DNA of 64,000 nt from Mucilaginibacter_A sp041088075 (GCF_041088075.1 NZ_JBGCVY010000033.1:62001-126000); one strand, 5' to 3'; counted from the first letter of the stretch, positions 1 through 8,572 are shown. Notes: a model not told the origin generated them from the sequence alone. Numbers and translations are program-made.

Positions 1-316
1 AATCATACAAAACCTCATCATCTTCAAATCGAATAACGCTATAACCCAATCCCTCCAATTTATTATCACGAATAATATCCCGTTGCGCGTGTTCTTCATT
101 CTGATGGCTTTGGCCGTCTAATTCAATTACCAGTTTCAAATCTTTGGAAAAAAAATCAGCAATGTAATTACCAATTGGCCTTTGTCGTAAAAATGAACAA
201 CCGCAAAGTCCTTTAGCCCGAAGTAAATCGCTCCAAAGCCTGATTTCTGCCGGTGTAGAATTATTGCGGAGATTGCGGGCGAATCCTTTATTTTGTGGGT
301 TGTAATGGTTGTTCAA
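1..316 (-). CDS. DUF559 endonuclease-like protein, cut by window edge
   Basis: The minus strand is open from a TTG at 314-316 to the window edge, so the C-terminus is missing. The translation reads NNHYNPQNKGFARNLRNN, then STPAEIRLWSDLLRAKGL, then RRPIGNY-like and IADFFSKDLKLVIELDGQSH segments. This matches DUF559, a small family with a Vsr-like (very short patch repair) PD-(D/E)XK endonuclease fold; the DxxxxxxxxVIELDG stretch is the expected active-site strand. Such genes are common single-gene accessories in Bacteroidetes and their role is not settled. The start is uncertain because no ATG lies near it and a C-rich repeat is directly upstream. Family fairly sure, function not. Confidence 0.7.
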   Translation of the reverse strand, partial: MNNHYNPQNKGFARNLRNNSTPAEIRLWSDLLRAKGLCGCSFLRQRPIGNYIADFFSKDLKLVIELDGQSHQNEEHAQRDIIRDNKLEGLGYSVIRFEDDEVLYD

Positions 317-336
317 AATATTTTTATTGGTTTGAA

Positions 337-373
337 GGTCATCCCCCTTGCCCCCTTCAAAGAGGGAAGAGGA
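337..373. repeat. Half copy of the C-rich interspersed repeat
   Basis: The sequence GGTCATCCCCCTTGCCCCC followed by TTCAAAGAGGG is one arm of the palindromic element seen complete at 21143-21270. Only one arm is present here. Confidence 0.6.
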
Positions 374-430
374 CCAGGGCGTTGATCTTGCAAGCGTTTG
401 ATAAAGAGTGAAGTTATAATTTAATCGTTT

Positions 431-1357
431 GTGAATCAAAAAAGAATCATTTCCCTGCTGGCCGCCGGAACCGAAATTATATGCGAACTGGGTTTGGAAG
501 CACAATTGGTTGGCCGTTCGCACGAATGTGATTTTCCGGAAAGTATTTTGCATGTGCCGGTTTGCTCTTCGGCGATGCTGGATCCGAATGCAAATAGTTT
601 GGAAATAGACAAACAGGTAAAAGGCAGCTTAACCGACGCACTTTCTTTTTATCAGCTTGACCGCGAACTGATCAAGCAACTCAAACCGGACGTCATCATC
701 ACCCAAACACAATGCGAGGTTTGCGCCGTGAGTTTTAGCGATGTAGAAAAAGCATTGGAAAATTTGCTGGATCATCCCGTTCAAATTATCTCGCTGGAAC
801 CTAATAACCTCGATGCTGTTTTTACCGATATAAAAACAGTATCACAGGTTTTGGGCGTGCCCGATCGCGGAGCAGATTTGACAGAACGGATGCAGGAACG
901 AATGGAACTGATTCGGCACAAGCTCAAATTCATCACCCAAAAACCAACCGTGGCTTGTATCGAATGGATTGAACCGTTGATGATGGCCGGAAACTGGACG
1001 CCGGAAATGGTGGAAATTGCAGGCGGACAAGCTATTTTAGCGCAAAGCGGAAAACATTCGCCGGCTATTGATTGGATGGATTTGGTGGAGGCTGATCCCG
1101 AAATCATCATCGTGATGCCTTGCGGTTTTAATATCGAACGGACTTTGAAGGAAATGGACACGTTGCTGCAGCAACCGTATTTTAAGGATTTGCAGGCTGT
1201 AAAAAACAACCGGCTTTTTATTGCCGATGGAAACCAGTACTTTAACCGTTCCGGTCCGCGTATTGCCGATTCGGTTGAAATTTTAGCGGAGATCATCAAT
1301 CCAAAACAGTTTATTTTTGGTTATGAAGGTACAGGTTGGATAAAATTTAGTGTGTAA
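431..1357 (+). CDS. BtuF-like ABC transporter substrate-binding protein
   Basis: This 308-residue protein has the two-lobe periplasmic binding protein fold of the BtuF/FepB type. It opens with RIISLLAAGTEIICELGL, typical of the cobalamin-binding branch, and later has KPDVIITQTQCEVCAVS and EADPEIIIVMPCGF. I see no signal peptide, so it may be cytoplasmic or a family member with another job; many Bacteroidetes copies are annotated simply as cobalamin-binding protein. The start is a GTG at 431. Its stop codon TAA (1355-1357) is the first three bases of a copy of the interspersed 12-mer, and the ppk2 gene follows after 10 bases, so the two are probably co-transcribed. I saw no cobalamin riboswitch upstream. 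Confidence 0.75.
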   Translation: MNQKRIISLLAAGTEIICELGLEAQLVGRSHECDFPESILHVPVCSSAMLDPNANSLEIDKQVKGSLTDALSFYQLDRELIKQLKPDVIITQTQCEVCAVSFSDVEKALENLLDHPVQIISLEPNNLDAVFTDIKTVSQVLGVPDRGADLTERMQERMELIRHKLKFITQKPTVACIEWIEPLMMAGNWTPEMVEIAGGQAILAQSGKHSPAIDWMDLVEADPEIIIVMPCGFNIERTLKEMDTLLQQPYFKDLQAVKNNRLFIADGNQYFNRSGPRIADSVEILAEIINPKQFIFGYEGTGWIKFSV

Positions 1358-1366
1358 AAGAAGCAT
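1355..1366 (+). repeat. Interspersed 12-mer TAAAAGAAGCAT bridging two genes
   Basis: The word begins with the stop codon of the binding-protein gene and ends one base before the ATG of ppk2, so it makes up nearly the whole junction. Confidence 0.8.
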
Positions 1367-1367
1367 C

Positions 1368-2117
1368 ATGGGCAAGAAAATCAAACTATCAGATATTTCC
1401 ACTTCTCCCGAAGAAAAAATAACCAAAGAAGAAGCGGCCAAAGAAAGCAGCAAACTGATTGAAAAACTGGCGGAAATCCAGGATAAATTGTATGCCCAAA
1501 AGAAGTACGATGTGCTGATTATTTTGCAGGGGATGGACGCTTCGGGGAAAGACAGCGCAGTTGAGCATGTTTTTTCGGGCGTAAACCCGGCCGGGTGCAG
1601 GGTAAAATCATTTAAAGCGCCAACGGAAGAGGAACTGGCACATCATTTTTTGTGGCGGATAAGTAAAGAATGCCCTGAAAAAGGCATGGTTCAGATTTTT
1701 AACCGCTCGCAGTACGAAGATATTTTGGTGCCTTCCGTCAACAAATCCATAGACGATAAACTGATTAAAGCGCGTTGCGAAGAGATTAACTGCTTTGAAG
1801 GCGGTTTGGTAAGGAACAATACTATTATGATGAAATTCTATTTGCACGTTTCGCAAAAAGAACAGGAAGAACGCTTGCAGGCACGCAAAACCAACGAATA
1901 CAAACGCTGGAAATACCAGCAGGAAGATATTGCCGCCATCAAAAAGCACGACGATTTTGCCAAAGTTTACGAATATATTTTTGAGCATTGCGCCGAAGCT
2001 GCCCCTTGGAACATTATCCCTGCCGATAAAAAATGGTATAAAAACTATGCTATTTTAAATACAATTGTGCTGGAACTGGAAAAGTATGAGATCCATTTTC
2101 CAAAGGTGGAGTTGTAG
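1368..2117 (+). CDS. PPK2-family polyphosphate kinase
   Basis: A 249-residue PPK2 enzyme, which transfers phosphate between polyphosphate and nucleotides. The P-loop is LQGMDASGKDSAVEHVF at about residues 49-65, and the second conserved block is IFNRSQYEDILVPSV at about 105-119 (Walker B and lid-associated residues in this family). KFYLHVSQKEQEERLQAR and WNIIPADKKWYKNYA complete the signature. The length fits single-domain PPK2. I chose the ATG at 1368; a GTG at 1350 would add six residues overlapping the previous gene and would translate the 12-mer repeat. Whether it makes or uses ADP or AMP (class I-III) cannot be told from what is visible. It lies 10 bases after the BtuF-like gene. Confidence 0.9.
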   Translation: MGKKIKLSDISTSPEEKITKEEAAKESSKLIEKLAEIQDKLYAQKKYDVLIILQGMDASGKDSAVEHVFSGVNPAGCRVKSFKAPTEEELAHHFLWRISKECPEKGMVQIFNRSQYEDILVPSVNKSIDDKLIKARCEEINCFEGGLVRNNTIMMKFYLHVSQKEQEERLQARKTNEYKRWKYQQEDIAAIKKHDDFAKVYEYIFEHCAEAAPWNIIPADKKWYKNYAILNTIVLELEKYEIHFPKVEL

Positions 2118-2122
2118 GATTT

Positions 2123-2458
2123 TTACAAATCTTCGGCTGAAACTATCAATATTTTAGGCAAATCATTGCTTTTTAAAATCGAACTTACTTTTTCAATATA
2201 CGGTTGCAAAGTTTGATGTTTATTGTCTTTGGCCAATAATACAATAAATTTTAAATCTACCTTATTTAGGTTTTGCTGGTTTTTTAGGTTTTTGTCTAAG
2301 GTGATAAAAATATCAAAACCATTAAAAGCTGCCAAACCTAAAAGTTCGCCGTTTTTCTTTCCTAACCAGCCCATGTCTCTCACTGTTTTCACAAAATAAC
2401 CTTCCCCAAAATCGTACTTAACTTTGGTTGGCATGTTTTCGTCAAGCAAAATTTTCAC
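2123..2458 (-). CDS. DUF5615 PIN-like toxin
   Basis: A 111-residue protein starting MKILLDENMPTKVKYDF, the hallmark of DUF5615, a compact PIN-domain-like ribonuclease family. The acidic residues expected for metal binding are visible in LLDENMP (D6, E7) and in FDIFITLDKNLKNQQN (D near 51 and D near 57). Its start overlaps the end of the upstream DUF433 gene by 17 bases, the usual arrangement for this toxin-antitoxin type (VapBC45-like). It ends only 6 bases from the convergent ppk2 stop. RNase activity is inferred from the family. Confidence 0.85.
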   Translation of the reverse strand: MKILLDENMPTKVKYDFGEGYFVKTVRDMGWLGKKNGELLGLAAFNGFDIFITLDKNLKNQQNLNKVDLKFIVLLAKDNKHQTLQPYIEKVSSILKSNDLPKILIVSAEDL

Positions 2459-2672
2459 TAAGCAATTTTTCAGATGTTAGCGTTTTGCTTGCCATTTTAA
2501 GAACTTGTTGGGCGTATTCTTTTTTTACAGTCGGAAAATTTTCTAAAAATTCGTCCAAGGTTTCTCCTGTTTCAACATAATCAAACAAGGCTTGGATAGG
2601 CACACGTGTTCCTGTAAAAACGGGAGTTCCGCCCATGGTTTCCGGGTCAATATTAATTGCGCCGTAATTCAT
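2442..2672 (-). CDS. DUF433 antitoxin
   Basis: A 76-residue DUF433 protein: NIDPETMGGTPVFTGTRVPI (residues 7-26) and LFDYVETGETLDEFLENFPT are the family signatures. DUF433 proteins carry a winged-helix-like DNA-binding fold and are paired with DUF5615 toxins; here they form a two-gene minus-strand operon with a 17-base overlap. By analogy it would neutralise the toxin and repress the operon. The promoter must lie in 2673-2813, shared with the divergent reductase gene. Confidence 0.85.
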   Translation of the reverse strand: MNYGAINIDPETMGGTPVFTGTRVPIQALFDYVETGETLDEFLENFPTVKKEYAQQVLKMASKTLTSEKLLSENFA

Positions 2673-2813
2673 CGTTTATTGTTTTTGGTGATATCAAAAC
2701 TACAAAAATAATTCTGAAGGTTGAATTGGTATTTAATCACGACTATTTCTATTCGGCGTATTTTGTTTTGAAACCAGTTGGCTGCCCTTGTGTTCTTCCT
2801 AAAAATATACCGA

Positions 2814-2825
2814 TAAAAGAAGCAT
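2814..2825 (+). repeat. Interspersed 12-mer just before a start codon
   Basis: TAAAAGAAGCAT ends one base before the ATG of the flavin oxidoreductase, the same spacing as at ppk2 (1355-1368). AAAAATATACCG lies just upstream, a weak match to the A/T partner box. Confidence 0.8.
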
Positions 2826-2826
2826 C

Positions 2827-3903
2827 ATGGCAGCACTGTTTAAACCATTAACCATAAAAAGTATTGAACTAAAAAACCGGATTGTGATTTCGCCGATGTG
2901 CGAATATTCGAGCGTTGATGGTTTTGCCAACGATTGGCATTTTGTACATCTTGGCAGCCGCGCGGTTGGCGGTGCCGGTTTAATCATTACCGAAGCAACC
3001 GCGGTTTCTCCGGAAGGCCGGATTACACCAGACGATTTGGGGATTTGGAAAGATGAACATCTAACAGAACTAAAAAAGATCGTCGGTTTTATCCATCAAA
3101 ACGGTTCGGTTGCCGGTGTGCAGTTGGCGCATGCGGGAAGAAAAGCAAGCCATCAATCGCCTTGGAAAGGCGGAATGCTGATCCCAAGCAATGAACCGGA
3201 AGGCTGGCAAACGGTTGCACCAAGTGCCATTCCGTACAAAGAAGGGACCGAAACGCCAATGGCTTTGGACGAAGCCGGACTGGCAAAAGTAATCAGCGAT
3301 TTTAAGGAAGCAACCAGAAGGTCTGTCGAAGTTGGTTTTAAAGTGGTTGAACTTCATGCCGCGCATGGTTATTTGCTGCACCAGTTTTTATCGCCGCTAA
3401 CCAACCAGCGGACGGACGAGTACGGCGGTTCTTTTGAAAACCGGATCCGCTTTTTGCTGGAAGTAACGGTAGCCGTACAGGAAGTTTGGCCTAAGGATTT
3501 GCCGTTGTTTGTCCGTATTTCGGCAACGGATTGGGCAGAAGGCGGTTGGAGCCCGGAAGAATCGGTTAAACTTTCAGTAATTTTAAAAGAAAAAGGTGTT
3601 GATTTGATGGATTGCTCTTCCGGCGGATTGGTTTCCTGGCAAAAAATAGCAGCAGGCCCAAATTACCAAGTTCCGTTTGCCGAACAGATTAAAAAAGAAA
3701 CCGGCATACTGACTGGTGCTGTTGGTTTGCTTACCCAAGCAGAACAAATGGAGGAAATCATTGCCGGCGGACAAGCTGATTTGGTATTGATTGCCCGGGA
3801 ATCTTTGCGCGACCCATATTTTCCACTACATGCGGCGCAAGAATTAGGCGTGGATGTAAAATGGCCAGTGCAATATGAACGGGCAAAGCATCAGCATAAA
3901 TAA
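2827..3903 (+). CDS. NADH:flavin oxidoreductase, old yellow enzyme of the YqjM type
   Basis: A 358-residue FMN-dependent ene-reductase with a TIM-barrel fold. The N-terminal KNRIVISPMCEYSS carries C25, the redox-sensing cysteine typical of the thermophilic-like YqjM class. QLAHAGRKAS (around residue 100) and HAAHGYLLHQFLSPL (around residue 178, the substrate-binding histidine pair) are diagnostic, followed by NQRTDEYGGSFENR. It would reduce activated C=C bonds with NADPH; the natural substrate is unknown. It is a single gene: a divergent toxin-antitoxin operon lies upstream and a pair of 12-mer repeats follows the stop. Confidence 0.92.
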   Translation: MAALFKPLTIKSIELKNRIVISPMCEYSSVDGFANDWHFVHLGSRAVGGAGLIITEATAVSPEGRITPDDLGIWKDEHLTELKKIVGFIHQNGSVAGVQLAHAGRKASHQSPWKGGMLIPSNEPEGWQTVAPSAIPYKEGTETPMALDEAGLAKVISDFKEATRRSVEVGFKVVELHAAHGYLLHQFLSPLTNQRTDEYGGSFENRIRFLLEVTVAVQEVWPKDLPLFVRISATDWAEGGWSPEESVKLSVILKEKGVDLMDCSSGGLVSWQKIAAGPNYQVPFAEQIKKETGILTGAVGLLTQAEQMEEIIAGGQADLVLIARESLRDPYFPLHAAQELGVDVKWPVQYERAKHQHK

Positions 3904-3917
3904 TGATTTTTAGGTGG

Positions 3918-3957
3918 TAAAAGAAGCATTGGTTCAATTGCCACGATACTTCTTTTA
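3918..3957. repeat. Inverted pair of 12-mers
   Basis: TAAAAGAAGCAT at 3918-3929 faces ATACTTCTTTTA at 3946-3957 with 16 bases between them. The pair sits between two convergent genes (flavin oxidoreductase and fucosidase) and may form a hairpin at both transcript ends. Confidence 0.7.
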
Positions 3958-4041
3958 CAGCCAAAAAGTTGGTCTGGCATAAATTTATGAGCCTTAAAGG
4001 GCTCATTTTTCCAAATATCATGTTCACCTAAAACCCCCAGA

Positions 4042-5385
4042 TTATTTATTTCCAACTTCCAGTACAATTACCTGGTCAGGGTCTTCTGCTGTGGGCTGCT
4101 GCACTTCTAATAATAAATTTTTATTTTGGAGGCCAACTTTTACAGGACGCTTTGTTTTAAGCAAATATGCCTTTTTGATTTGTTTATAAGGAAAGTTTTC
4201 CAGGGTAAGGCTGTTCCCTTCGGGATTTAAAGGGTGTACATATACCTTTCCGGATACCTGCGTTAAACAGCCCCATTTTTGCGGCCTGATGAAACCGCCT
4301 TTGGTTTGATAAATGCTTTCGCCGTAAGTTTTTAACCAAGTGCCCATCCAATTAATGCGGTCCTGAAATTCCTGTTGGATCTCGCCGTTAGGCATTGGGC
4401 CGATGTTAAGTAAAAGATTGCCCCCGTTTCCTGCCGATCTTACCAAAAGGTTAACAAGCTGTGCTGGTGTTTTATAGGTAGTGTCTGTAAGGTTAAACCC
4501 CCAACTGTTGTTAATGGTGGCGCAGGTTTCCAGCGGAAGGCCGGAGATTTTTTGAAAACTTAACCCGCTTGTGTTTTCGCCGGGCACATCCTGTTCAAAC
4601 ATTTGAAAATCCTCACCGGGTAAAGGCGACATGTGGTGGTTATTGCCAATTAGGCATTGCGGTTGCAGCCGGTGAATCAGGTCGTAAATTTCACGGATAT
4701 GCCAGTCAACGCGGGTGTCGTTATCTTTCCGGCCTTTACTTTCCTCGTCCATCTGGTCCCAGTAACCATCAAACCAAATCCCGCCGATGGTGCCATAATT
4801 TGTTAAAAGTTCTGTTAACTGGTTTTTCATAAATGTAATATAATCATTCCAGTTGCCTCTTTCTGTCCGTCCGGTGCCTTTGCCGGTCCTGCCCGTCCAA
4901 TATTGGTAATCGTCCCTTCTCCAATCCAGCAGCGAGTAATATAAAAAAAGTTTAACGCCTTGTTTATGGCACTCATCGGCCATTTGCTTTACAATATCCT
5001 TTTTGTAAGGCGTGTGCATGATGTTAAAATCAGAATACTTGGTATCCCACATACTAAACCCGTCGTGGTGGCGGGTAATTAAAGTGATGTATTTCATGCC
5101 GCCCTGCCTGGCCAAGCTTACCCAGTTTGCGGCGTTAAAATCAACCGGGTTAAAAAAACGCTCCAGCCGGGTATAATTTTTTACCGTGATGTTCCTGTTG
5201 TTCATCACCCATTCGCCCGAACCCGGAATGCTAAACGGGCCCCAATGGATAAACATGCCATATTTTGCATCGGTAAACCATTTTCTGGCTGCTGTATTTT
5301 GCGGCGAGGGTTGATAGCTGTTTGTTTGTGCATGTGTGCCGGTCATTAAAAACATGAACGCCAGCGCAAGTAAGCTTTTTTTCAT
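4042..5385 (-). CDS. Alpha-L-fucosidase, GH29, secreted
   Basis: A 447-residue GH29 enzyme that releases terminal L-fucose. The signal peptide MKKSLLALAFMFLMTGTHAQ is followed by WFTDAKYGMFIHWGPFS (about residues 36-52), the GH29 entry signature. YITLITRHHDGFSMWDT holds the substrate-binding histidines, and IGGIWFDGYWDQ holds the aspartate that is the catalytic nucleophile in the family. Length fits a catalytic domain plus a short beta-domain. It probably acts in the periplasm. No partner genes are adjacent, so it is not part of an obvious polysaccharide utilisation locus, although two SusCD pairs lie 4-14 kb away. Confidence 0.93.
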   Translation of the reverse strand: MKKSLLALAFMFLMTGTHAQTNSYQPSPQNTAARKWFTDAKYGMFIHWGPFSIPGSGEWVMNNRNITVKNYTRLERFFNPVDFNAANWVSLARQGGMKYITLITRHHDGFSMWDTKYSDFNIMHTPYKKDIVKQMADECHKQGVKLFLYYSLLDWRRDDYQYWTGRTGKGTGRTERGNWNDYITFMKNQLTELLTNYGTIGGIWFDGYWDQMDEESKGRKDNDTRVDWHIREIYDLIHRLQPQCLIGNNHHMSPLPGEDFQMFEQDVPGENTSGLSFQKISGLPLETCATINNSWGFNLTDTTYKTPAQLVNLLVRSAGNGGNLLLNIGPMPNGEIQQEFQDRINWMGTWLKTYGESIYQTKGGFIRPQKWGCLTQVSGKVYVHPLNPEGNSLTLENFPYKQIKKAYLLKTKRPVKVGLQNKNLLLEVQQPTAEDPDQVIVLEVGNK

Positions 5386-5570
5386 CGGTTTAAATTTGTT
5401 TGGCTTTTAATGGCCCTGCTTCTTTTATCCCTTAAAAAACAGCAAGGTTTTGTAAAGCTATTTAAAATTATAGGACAAAAAACAATCATGCTTTTTTTAG
5501 CATTAAGAATTTTTGTTTTCGTCATCCGGTGCTGCATAAAAATATAACGTGCCCCTTGTTTTTTGGGTGA

Positions 5571-5759
5571 TAAAAGAAGCATCTCAAACCGTACGGACAA
5601 GTTAAACTAATGCCTGCCCTGATTTGCAAATTACTGGTTCTTTGGGCCAAAAATTTCTAATCTCATTATAATAATACTTATCCATTTAACGATGCTTCTT
5701 TTACAGGCAAAAAATTAGTGCAGCAAAGAAAGCCGTCAAAATAGCGTTAAAAGAAGTAT
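5571..5759. repeat. Three 12-mer copies between fucosidase and aquaporin
   Basis: The gap 5386-5765 has no gene. It holds TAAAAGAAGCAT (5571-5582), ATGCTTCTTTTA (5692-5703, followed by ACAGGCAAAAAATTAGTG, the bipartite form) and the sister form TAAAAGAAGTAT (5748-5759), which ends 6 bases before the aquaporin stop codon. Confidence 0.7.
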
Positions 5760-5765
5760 TGTTAT

Positions 5766-6518
5766 TTACAAATCTTTGCTGATGTTTTGGTGTTTTTTAA
5801 AGTGGTATAATTTAGCCACTTCTGATCTTAAATGTTTCAGCCAGCCCACGTTAAAAACCAAAACTGCAATCATCGTCCCGATAAGCGGCGCAGCCCAATA
5901 GAGCCAGTAGCCCGACCAAACATGGCTAACCACCGCTGGGCCAAAACTACGGGCGGGATTGGTGCTGGTGCCAGAAACGGGGGCTTCTACATAAACCATG
6001 ATGCAATAAATGACGGGCATCATAAAAGGCGTAAAGTTTTTCAGTTTATCATGGCTGGTAAAAAACAGGATGACGGCAATCAGCACAAAAGTTGTCCAAA
6101 TTTCACCGATAAAAGCAGCACTGACCCCGTTTGGTATGGTAATGCCGTAATCCATACTTAAACCTTGCTTTCCCCAAAAAAGTAAAGGCACGCAGCCAAG
6201 CGCGGCACCTGCCATTTGTGCCACAACAAAACCAAGCATATTTTTAAACTGCATGTTTTTTCGCAGCCAAAAAGCAATGCTTACCATCGGGTTAATGTGC
6301 GCACCGCTGATTTTGCCCACCGGGGAAATGGTGATGAGGCAGCCGGTTGTGCCAAATAAAAAACCGGAAATTGCCCTTCTCAGGCCAGCATCCGGGATAA
6401 GTTTAAGCACCGGCGAACCTTTCCCGTTAACAAAAATCACAAACGATAAGCCGACCAAAACCAATAAAGCCGTACCCACAAACTCCGAGCAATAAGCTTT
6501 TAAAAATTTAGGGTCCAT
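5766..6518 (-). CDS. MIP-family aquaporin
   Basis: A 250-residue membrane channel of the major intrinsic protein family with six predicted membrane segments. The two half-helix signatures are visible: GAHINPMVS (an NPM variant of the first NPA box) and TSTNPARSFGPAVV (canonical second NPA). The arginine after the second NPA is the selectivity-filter arginine. The first box being NPM rather than NPA is a departure from classical AqpZ but occurs in the superfamily. The metallo-hydrolase gene ends 2 bases after... more exactly, lies immediately downstream on the same strand (its start is at 7636, upstream), so the two form an operon with the hydrolase first. Substrate (water, glycerol or other small solute) cannot be fixed. 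Confidence 0.88.
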   Translation of the reverse strand: MDPKFLKAYCSEFVGTALLVLVGLSFVIFVNGKGSPVLKLIPDAGLRRAISGFLFGTTGCLITISPVGKISGAHINPMVSIAFWLRKNMQFKNMLGFVVAQMAGAALGCVPLLFWGKQGLSMDYGITIPNGVSAAFIGEIWTTFVLIAVILFFTSHDKLKNFTPFMMPVIYCIMVYVEAPVSGTSTNPARSFGPAVVSHVWSGYWLYWAAPLIGTMIAVLVFNVGWLKHLRSEVAKLYHFKKHQNISKDL

Positions 6519-6520
6519 TT

Positions 6521-7636
6521 TTATTTAAAAGCTTCCCACCATTTGTTCACATAAGGCTTGCCATTGTAGGTATAAGTTTCTCCGGGTTGCGGAATTAACA
6601 GTTGGATTTTTTTCTGCGGAGCCAATTCCAATAATCTCTCTACCGGTTGTGTCCAGGTATGAAAAGCCAGGTTAAAAGTGCCCCAGTGGATGGGCATCAT
6701 CAGGTTGGCGTTTACAGCGAGAAAAGCATCTACAGCATTGTCTGGGCCCATGTGGATGTCTTTCCAAAGGTCGTTGTACGCGCCAATTTCCAGCATCGCA
6801 ATGTCAAAAGGGCCGTACTTTTCGCCAATGGTTTTAAAAAGCGGGTGGATGCCCGAATCGGCACCAAAATAAACTTTATGGGTTGGGCCTTTGATGATGT
6901 AGGAAGCCCAGAGCGTAGTATTTCTGTTGGTAATCCCTCTGCCCGAAAAATGGCGCGCCGGAGCAGCAGCCAGTTTAAAACCCGGCCAGATTTCTTTTTC
7001 CTGCCACCAGTCAAACTCAGTAATCTGGTTTTTGCTGATGCCCCAATTTTCCAAAATCCGGCCAACACCCAGCGAGCAGAAAAAAGGGATGCTTCTTTTA
7101 CCCAATGTTTTTACGGTTGCTTCATCCAGATGGTCGTAGTGATCGTGCGACAAAATGATGGCATCAATTGGCGGCAAATCTTTTAAAGCAATTGGTGCGG
7201 GAAAGAAGCGTTCCGGGCCAAAAAACTGAAAAGGCGAAGCGCGTTTTGCCCAAACCGGGTCTGTCAAAATCCGCTTTCCGTCAATCTCGATCAACAAAGA
7301 AGAATGGCCGATCAACGTTACGCGCAAAGTATTTTCCGGCAATGTATTTAATAGCGGAAGGTCAACCGGGAAAGGGCCGGGCGGGATACGCGGCGTACGG
7401 TTGGTGTGGTCTTTGGTATATTCTGCCAAAACCTTAAAAATACTGGAAGACAGACCGGTTTGCGTTGGGATGGGGTTAACAAAAACTTTACCGTTAAAAT
7501 TAGGCGAGTTATACATGGAAGCAGCAACAGCAGGGGAGGGTTTTGGTTTTGGGGAAGCCGGAACAGGAACCAATGCAGCACCGGCAGCCAGCGCAGCAGT
7601 AGATTTGATGAAATTTCTTCGTGATTGCAGTTTCAT
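6521..7636 (-). CDS. MBL-fold metallo-hydrolase (UlaG/NAPE-PLD type), exported
   Basis: A 371-residue metallo-beta-lactamase-fold hydrolase. The N-terminus QSRRNFIKSTAALAAGAA is a twin-arginine-like signal, so it is probably exported folded. The metal motif is ILSHDHYDHLDEATVK (HxHxDH), with HWGTFNLAFHTW near the C-terminus and HFSGRGITNRNTTLWAS giving further ligands, the pattern of the NAPE-PLD/UlaG branch. Substrate unknown. It precedes the aquaporin gene with a 2-base gap. A 12-mer repeat copy lies inside the gene (7089-7100) and is read as GKRSIP, so the repeat is tolerated in coding sequence. Confidence 0.87.
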   Translation of the reverse strand: MKLQSRRNFIKSTAALAAGAALVPVPASPKPKPSPAVAASMYNSPNFNGKVFVNPIPTQTGLSSSIFKVLAEYTKDHTNRTPRIPPGPFPVDLPLLNTLPENTLRVTLIGHSSLLIEIDGKRILTDPVWAKRASPFQFFGPERFFPAPIALKDLPPIDAIILSHDHYDHLDEATVKTLGKRSIPFFCSLGVGRILENWGISKNQITEFDWWQEKEIWPGFKLAAAPARHFSGRGITNRNTTLWASYIIKGPTHKVYFGADSGIHPLFKTIGEKYGPFDIAMLEIGAYNDLWKDIHMGPDNAVDAFLAVNANLMMPIHWGTFNLAFHTWTQPVERLLELAPQKKIQLLIPQPGETYTYNGKPYVNKWWEAFK

Positions 7637-7796
7637 GTCCGAAAGTTTTTAAATGGGTACTGCAAGATGCTGTTTTTACCGGTATAAATTAAAGGCTTTT
7701 TTTTGTGATTGCTGTATTTTAAGCGCCTCTCTTTTGGTCATGAATTTAGGGTGAGGCCTTAAAAACATTAAACCGCCAAATCCATTTTAAAAGGAT

Positions 7797-8315
7797 ATGA
7801 CAGAAGCGTTAAACCAAACCAGGCAGCCTTACCAGCCGGAAAATATACAAATCTTGTTTGTGGAAGAAGCCGTACAACCCGGAAATATGTTTTTCTACCG
7901 CAAAAACTCCAATGTTTTTAGGGCGGTAAAAGAAGCATTCGGCCAAGTGTTTGGGGAATTTAAAAGCCACGAAGATTTTCTTCAGTTTTTTAAAGCAAAC
8001 GGCTGTTATGTAGATTATTTATGTCCGGACATGATCAATGGGCTAACCATAGAATTTAGAAAACAGGTAAGGACCGACAGCATTAAACCCTTAAGCGAAC
8101 GGCTGGTTTCGCTGCAACCTAAAGTTGTGATCACAGTAATGAAGGTTTTGGAAAAAGAAGTGTTGGAAGCCATCCGCTTGTCCGGGATTGATTCTGTTGC
8201 CTATACCAAAGCCATCGCGTTCCCGGCCCATAGCAAAACCAATGCGGATAAATGTGTGAACGAATTGGTGGCGGTTTTGGAGGAGTTGCTGGAGATTGGG
8301 ATTTTGGGCGATTAG
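7797..8315 (+). CDS. Conserved hypothetical protein; intact parent of the pseudogene at 14471
   Basis: A 172-residue soluble protein I do not recognise with certainty. The layout ILFVEEAVQPGNMFFYRKNSN, then FRAVKEAF, then LQPKVVITVMKVLEKEVLEAI is loosely reminiscent of uracil-DNA-glycosylase-like proteins, but key motifs are not clear, so no function is assigned. It carries an exact 12-mer copy at 7927-7938 read as VKEAF, with CTCCAATGTTTTTAGG in front, matching the bipartite repeat. A truncated copy of this gene lies at 14471-14771, where that 12-mer is absent. The gene is divergent from the metallo-hydrolase; the 160-base gap must hold both promoters. Confidence 0.7.
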   Translation: MTEALNQTRQPYQPENIQILFVEEAVQPGNMFFYRKNSNVFRAVKEAFGQVFGEFKSHEDFLQFFKANGCYVDYLCPDMINGLTIEFRKQVRTDSIKPLSERLVSLQPKVVITVMKVLEKEVLEAIRLSGIDSVAYTKAIAFPAHSKTNADKCVNELVAVLEELLEIGILGD

Positions 8316-8404
8316 TTTTTGAATATTTCGATAAAAGGGTTTTCAGGAAAAATTTCCTGATCAAATACTTAGAGCCTGATTAAATTTTGTTAAACTTATT
8401 TGCC

Positions 8405-8502
8405 ATGCTTCTTTTACCACATAAAAACCATTGTCTTTTTTGTGGTTTTTGTACCCGTAAAATATTTTGGCACACCAAATTTATAGGCATAAAAGAAGCA
8501 TT
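8405..8502. repeat. 98-bp palindromic element bounded by 12-mers (subtype II)
   Basis: Starts ATGCTTCTTTTA and ends TAAAAGAAGCAT. Inside are ACCACATAAAAACCATTG, TGTGGTTTTTG (inner inverted arms) and ACACCAAATTTATAGGC. Related copies are at 14288-14383 and, reversed, at 42848-42942. Confidence 0.8.
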
Positions 8503-8572
8503 ATAGATTTTTATGATGGAGTTGTTTAAACTTTTAACTGCCATCATCTTATTATTTGTTTGGTTTGATAAA

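Noticed and set aside
374..430. Cobalamin riboswitch before the BtuF-like gene
   Set aside because: The short leader contains none of the B12-box sequence and is too short for the fold.
1355..2825. The AGAAG inside the 12-mer as a Shine-Dalgarno sequence
   Set aside because: Bacteroidetes genes rarely use this signal and most copies of the word are not before start codons.
2657..2851. Plus-strand 64-codon frame upstream of the flavin oxidoreductase
   Set aside because: It crosses the divergent promoter region and the start of the next gene in another frame.
5382..5600. 72-codon minus-strand frame upstream of the fucosidase
   Set aside because: No family features; it overlaps the 12-mer at 5571 and the likely promoter region.
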